Below, one piece after another: positions 53,301 through 59,300 of a stretch of 64,000 nucleotides of DNA; position 1 is the first letter of the stretch; the number at the start of each line of letters is the position of its first letter. Position numbers and translations under genes: made by a program. Origin of the DNA: Elusimicrobiota bacterium (lineage in GTDB: Bacteria; Elusimicrobiota; Elusimicrobia; FEN-1173); the NCBI GenBank assembly GCA_016706425.1, contig JADJJR010000001.1:62001-126000 (forward strand), written 5' to 3'. The notes under the pieces were generated by a model that did no database searches, was not told the DNA's origin, and saw nothing but the letters and a program-made list of their open reading frames with translations.

Positions 53301-56300
53301 GACGGGGTCAACATCGGCCAACGCCTCCCGCCATTTCGACTCCAGACCGGAAGCCCATTCGATCGCCTGGTTAAAGTAGACGAAGCTTACCCGGCCGGGG
53401 AATTCCGCGTCGAGCTCCGATTGAAGCTTTTGCAAGTTCTCCAACTCGTACTGGATCATCTGGGGGTTGCCCGTGTTGGACGGCATGGCGAAGGACAGCG
53501 CGAATTCTTGGGCCGTGGTGTCGCGCAGGGTCTGGCGGATATTTTCAATGTCCACCCGGCGATAAGCCGCCCACACGTCGGCTTCGAGATGGATCGTGTC
53601 GAAGAAGCGCGTGGTGGTGTCGAGGTTTTGGGCGATTTCGGGCCGGTTTTGCCGGGGAACGGAAAACCGGTAGGTGACCCGCCGCACCACTTGACCATCA
53701 ATGTTGTCGAAGCGGACGGAGACGTTGGGGGTTTGGTCGAAATAGAGGGAAATCGGCAAACCGTATTCGCCCTCGATCATCCGACCCAACTTCGACCAGG
53801 TTTTTTCTTCCGTCGTGGTCACGCCCTCCGTTTCGGCCGGGTACATGCCCGGGCCCAAGGGGCTGACATACTCTTCGAGCGACTCAATTTCGATCCATTC
53901 GTCGTTGCGAACGCGGATTCCCTCGGGAGCCAAACGCTGGGTCGGTCCCTTGGCCTGGGCGAAGATGTCGCCCACCCGAGAAAGGAACCGACCGCCGGCC
54001 CCCGGAGATGGGCGGAATATGACCCGGGTACCCACCAACTGCTCTTTTTCCAACACGGGTTCAAACTCGATCGCCACGTCCAGACGGAATCCGTCCCACA
54101 AACGCGCGCGGGCGAATTCTTCAAATTGTTTTTGCTCGTCGTCGGACAGGATCCGAGGCAGGCGCAGTTCCGCCCGCGGGGCTCCCGGCGTCAGATCGAA
54201 CTTGGTGGCAATGCCTTTTTTCTCCGCTTCGGAGGGTTTCAGGAAATCCTCCGCGATGTCGGTTTTGAGGAACCCGTCCAGGGGGTTCCCCGACATTTTC
54301 GGGACTTCCACGGAAAACACGTAGGGACGGCCGTGGGTTTTGGCGTGTTCGCGAACGACCTCGAGGAAATCCCGGCGGGCGTGGCCCTTGGGCGGAGGTC
54401 CGAACATCATGAAGACCATGACCAAAAGCGGATCCACAAAGGACCGGGAAATATTGAAAAGGAGCGGTCCCAGGACCACCCAGGACGCGGCGGTCAAAAT
54501 CGGCGCCGGGAAGAAGAAAACCTGGGAGAGGAAAAGCCCGGTGAACGTGAGCCGTCCCACGACCGCCAGGGAAAGGAACAGGCGGGATCGGAATTGGAGC
54601 CGGAACCCCTCCGGGATCAGTCGTTCACCGTAAAAGGTGTAGGTGTTTTCAAAGGTGCGCCACATCACCTCGCGCTGTTCGCGCATCGCATCGGCGGTGT
54701 CCCCCAGGGCTTCGTCCCGACGTTGGGCCAAGGCCTGGCGAAGGGGACCCATGAACTGGTTTTGGAGCGCCAACCGCCGATCGATGATTTTCCTGTCCAG
54801 CTCGTCCCGACGCCGGTTTAAATCGGCAATTTCGGCCCGCTTCGCGGCGTCGTCCACTGTTTTCCGATCATAGACCAGGCGCCCCACCCGGCGATTCACG
54901 TCGGCCAATTGTCCCAACAGGGATTGGAGCTCCGGGTCGCCGTTTTCAAGCCGCGTGACGCTCTTCTTAACGTCGGCCAATCCGATAAAAGAAATGAAAC
55001 GGCCGTGGGACCCGTAGGTGTTGTAGCGCGGCACTTGGCCGCGCTGGAGCAGGAGCGCGCTGCGCAGGAACCACCGCCGCCAGGCCGGGGCCGCGTCCAC
55101 GCGGGTCTGGTCGACGGGGCTCAATTGGTTGCGCCGCCAACGCATGAAAGCGGCCCCCCAGGTTTTGGGGTAGGTCCGAGGGCCTTGCTTGAGTTCGTGA
55201 AGCATTCGGTCGGCGACGCCCGCGGCCCAGTTCGAGAAGTCCCGGGGGGTGGGGTTGCGGCGCCAGAAATGGAGAGCGCCGAACACGCCAAAAGACGTAA
55301 ACACGGGCATGGCCCACTCCGCCAGGGAAAATCCGGCGATCCAATGATGGACGGCGGCGCCCATCGGGGCAAAGACCGACGCGGCCCGTTCGGCCCATTG
55401 GGTAAGGGCACCCGGGGCGGCCGCGGCCGTCGAGGGGGTTTCGGCGGCGGGGGCCGGCTCTGAAACCGGTCGATCGACACCGCTTTCCATCGGCAGAGCC
55501 ACGGTCAAGCTCGGGTCCGGCACGGCGGCCAAAGAGGGAAGGAGTTCGGCCGCCTTTTGAGCCAAGTTTTCCAGTGCGGGCGCGGCGGGGGCCGGAGAGG
55601 GCGTCGCGACCGGCGCTGCGGCCGGCGTCGCGGCGGGGCCCGGGCTGTGAACCGCAAGATATTGAGCGTTCACCCAATGGTTGGCGCCGATTTTGGCCCA
55701 CTTTTCTTCCCCGCGCTCCGTCATCACAGAGGCGTATTGCAGCACCCCCACGGGACTGCCCTTGGGCAGGGCGTCCACAGCCGACTTGTCGACGCCGGGG
55801 GCGGAGCGAACGGTCAGCGGCCGCGTTTGGGTTTGGACCGTGGCGTAATCAACAACCCCTTCCGCGGCCCGGGGGGCGATTTTCAAGTACCGGGCGTCGA
55901 CCCATTGATCGACCCCGACGCGGGCCCATTGTTCCGTTCCGGCGGCGCCGGTGACGGCGGCGTACTCGTAAATCATGACCGGACTTTGGTTGGGTTGCAG
56001 GGAACCGACGCGGGGAGCGTCCCGCCCGGGCGATTCCCGCATATTGAGCGACGAGCCCCGGGTGGCCACCTGGGCCACATCCAACACAGGTGCCCCCGCG
56101 GGAACGGCCTCTTGGGCGACCGGTTCGGAGACGGAGGTCTCGACGGTCTCGCCCGTCGCGGGAGGTTCCGCGGCCTGAGCCGAAGGCATCAGCAAATCGG
56201 CGGCCGCCTCGGCCAGGCTGGCCCCCGCCCCCGCCCGGTCGAGCAATTGCCCGCCCGCCGCGAGCACGCTGGCGCGCTCGCCGTCCCCTTCGGTCTTGAC

Positions 56301-59300
56301 GATCAGATGCTCAAAAAGGCGTCCCACCCCACCGAGGGAATTACCCAGGAGGTGGGCGACCCATTTGGCCGTCTCGATCTCCAAGCCGACGGTGTGGAGC
56401 CCGCCAAAACCCAGAGTGCGCGGGGCAAAGGCCGTGTGGAACGCCGCCCGCCACAGAGACCCGCGCACCGGCTGTCCGTCGGCGTCTTGGTATGGCAAGG
56501 CGTGGACAGGCTCAAACAAAGAGGCCTTCATGTACCGAACCCACCCCAGCGCTCGAACGCCCCGAGACGCTTTCGTTTGGGTGAGGTTCTCCCGTTCCGC
56601 CAACGTGGTTAAGTTAAGCGCCTGGGCCCCGCTCACCCATCGCATCACCGCCGAGGTCGCGTAGGAACTGGCCATCACAAAAGGCGCCGCCAAGGCCACG
56701 GCGGCGGCGGCCACCCCGGTGTGCCCAAAACCCGCGGACCAGCCCGTTCCCATCAACAAATCCAGGGGGTTGAAATTGACCACCGCGGCGGTCAAGCCCA
56801 GCGCGTCTCCGCCCGCGGGAACCAAGAAAGCGATCGCGGCGGCCGGCAAAAGGAAAATCATCGACCGGACGGCCCGTTGGGTCCACCGAGCGCGCGTGGG
56901 AAGGTCGGTGCCGCCGGGACGCAGGAACGCCGCGGCGCCCAACACCGCGAGACCCGCAACCAAAACCATTTTTCCTCCGGGAACGACGGCGGCGGCGAGC
57001 GTCCAGCTCAATGTCGTCATCAAGGCGTACTGGCCGAGCGTGCTGTAGGCGAGGACCGCGAGGCGTTTACCGAAAATGCCCAGGGTCGCGTATATAGGCA
57101 GCAAAAGAAGGGTGGCGGTGCGTCGGAAGGCGGGGCGGGCGCCCCATTTTTGAAGAAGGGCGTCGGTGTTGACGAAGGATTCCTCCAACAGGGACGGCGG
57201 TCCGCGAACCGATTCTCCCCGCCCGGACCAGATCAAATAGAGGTTGTCGCTTTTTTGGAACGCAAAACCATAAAACGTCCGCCACACATCGCCGACAACA
57301 AAGGCCGCCGCGCGCCAAAAGGCCGCCGTAAAGCCGGCCGCAAGACCCCGGGCTCGGACGATCTCCCGGACCGTTTGACGGTTAACCGCCGACCGCTCGC
57401 CGGTTTGGGCCAACAATCCTTTGGTTGAATCAAGCCCCTCCATATTGGGCCGCAGGGCGCGCACCGCCCGGCCGAAAACCCCGCCCGCCGTCGGCCCCAC
57501 CGCCCGTGCGGCGATGACGAGGCCCGTCAACAACAAAGTCACTTGGCTAACAAACTCGGTGCCGTAGACCAACACGTCGAGCATCAGTTTGGTCACGCCG
57601 GGCAGGGCGGGGGAGGCGATGAACGATTGAAGGAGCTCGGTGGCGGCCGGGAATCCAAAGGCCACCAGGCCCGCGTAGGTCGCCACCGTGACGGCCATGG
57701 GGATCCAAAACGCCCCCAACGAGAACGATCGCGTGGGCGCGGGGGGAGTGGCTTCGGCGGTGGCCGGTTCGGCGGGTGCCGGGGGCACGGTCGCCGGAGC
57801 GGGGCGGGCCGACAGGGCCCGCAGGCGCGGAACGCCGTAGACCACCGCGGCGATGGCCACAAGACCCGCCAGCGTTAACGCGACCGGCGCGGCCGCGGTG
57901 AATCCAGTGACAACAACCCCTTGGCTTGCCGCGGCGGTTCCCGTAGTCCCAATAAGAACCAATAGGGCCTTAACCGCAATCCCTCCCGTCCGCCGCGCAA
58001 CGGCGGAGACCCAGGTCCCGGTGCGTCGGACCCAGGTGGAAACCAATCCGGAGACCCGTGTGGGGGCCCGCTGTGTGGCCGCGCCCACCGCTTTTACGGC
58101 GGCGTTCAGGATGTCCTGACCTTCCCGGCTGTTTTCCAAAATCGGGCGGTTCGTCGCCGTCGCGGCGGTGGAAACCAAGGCCATGACGTCCGTCAGATAA
58201 GAAGGGGCGTTGCTTCGGATGGTCTGTTGGATGCCGGCCGTGTCGGTGCGGCCCTTGATTTGGCCCAGGGTGTCGCGCATCCACTGCAAAAGACCCCGGC
58301 TTTCCACCACGCCGGGCAGGCGCTTGGCGAGATTGATCTGATCGGTTCCATCCAGTTCGCGTTCCCCGATCATAAGGGACACGCGGTCGCCCCGCTCGGC
58401 GTCGCCTTCCCGGAAGGCAAAAACGAAGTTCTCGCCCCGCGCGCGGCCGTACAAAACAATAAGGTCTTTGGCTTCCGGGATATTCAACTGGTGGGCGGAG
58501 TAAATTTCCAGGCCCATGCGGGAAGCCGGACCCTTCAGCCAGTCGCGCAACCCTTCTAAATACGCCCGGCTCCTTTCGCCCAAAGAGAGGGCGTTGGTCA
58601 TGGCGACCCCCGCCGCCGCCGCGCCGATCTGCGCCGGTAGGTTGCGTTGCAAGGGGAGTTCGCTGGTGCCCCGGCCCAAATTGTTCATTTCGCGGGCTGT
58701 CGCGGCCCCGAGGGCGGCCAGGTCCCTGGAGATTTTTAAGTCTTCGGCGCGGCGGGGTTCATCGGCTTCAAAGCGCGGCTGGACAACCACATACCCCGCA
58801 CCCGATTGGCGCAACACGCGGGTCAAGCCGGGGGTGTGAAAACCGCCGGCAATCAGGACCCCGCGCGATTCCCCCCGGTTTTTCAAGTCCGTCAGCGTGT
58901 TTTGAACGAGGGCGATGTCCCGATCCAGGGCCAGTTCATAGAAAGCGCGGACAGCGGGCAGGGAGTCGGCCCAGGCCAAGTCCCCCGCGGAACCCGGTGG
59001 AAGCCGGAGCGACGTTTCCAGGGCGGCCAGATAACGATCCACATCGGGCCATTCCAGGGGGCCGTCCTGCCGGAACGCCGCGTATTGGTCCGGGGACATT
59101 TCCTGTTTCCACAGAAGCCGCTCCAGGGAAACCCGTCGGTCTGTTTGAACGATCCGCCACAGGCGGTCGTTGGCGGAATAGCGGTCCAAGAGGCGGGCGC
59201 GCAATTGTTCGGCTTCCGCCATCAGTTCATCGTGCTTCAGGGTTTCCGATAGTTTCAGGTAGCCGACATAATTGCGCAGGGCCTGGGTCGGCATGTCCGA

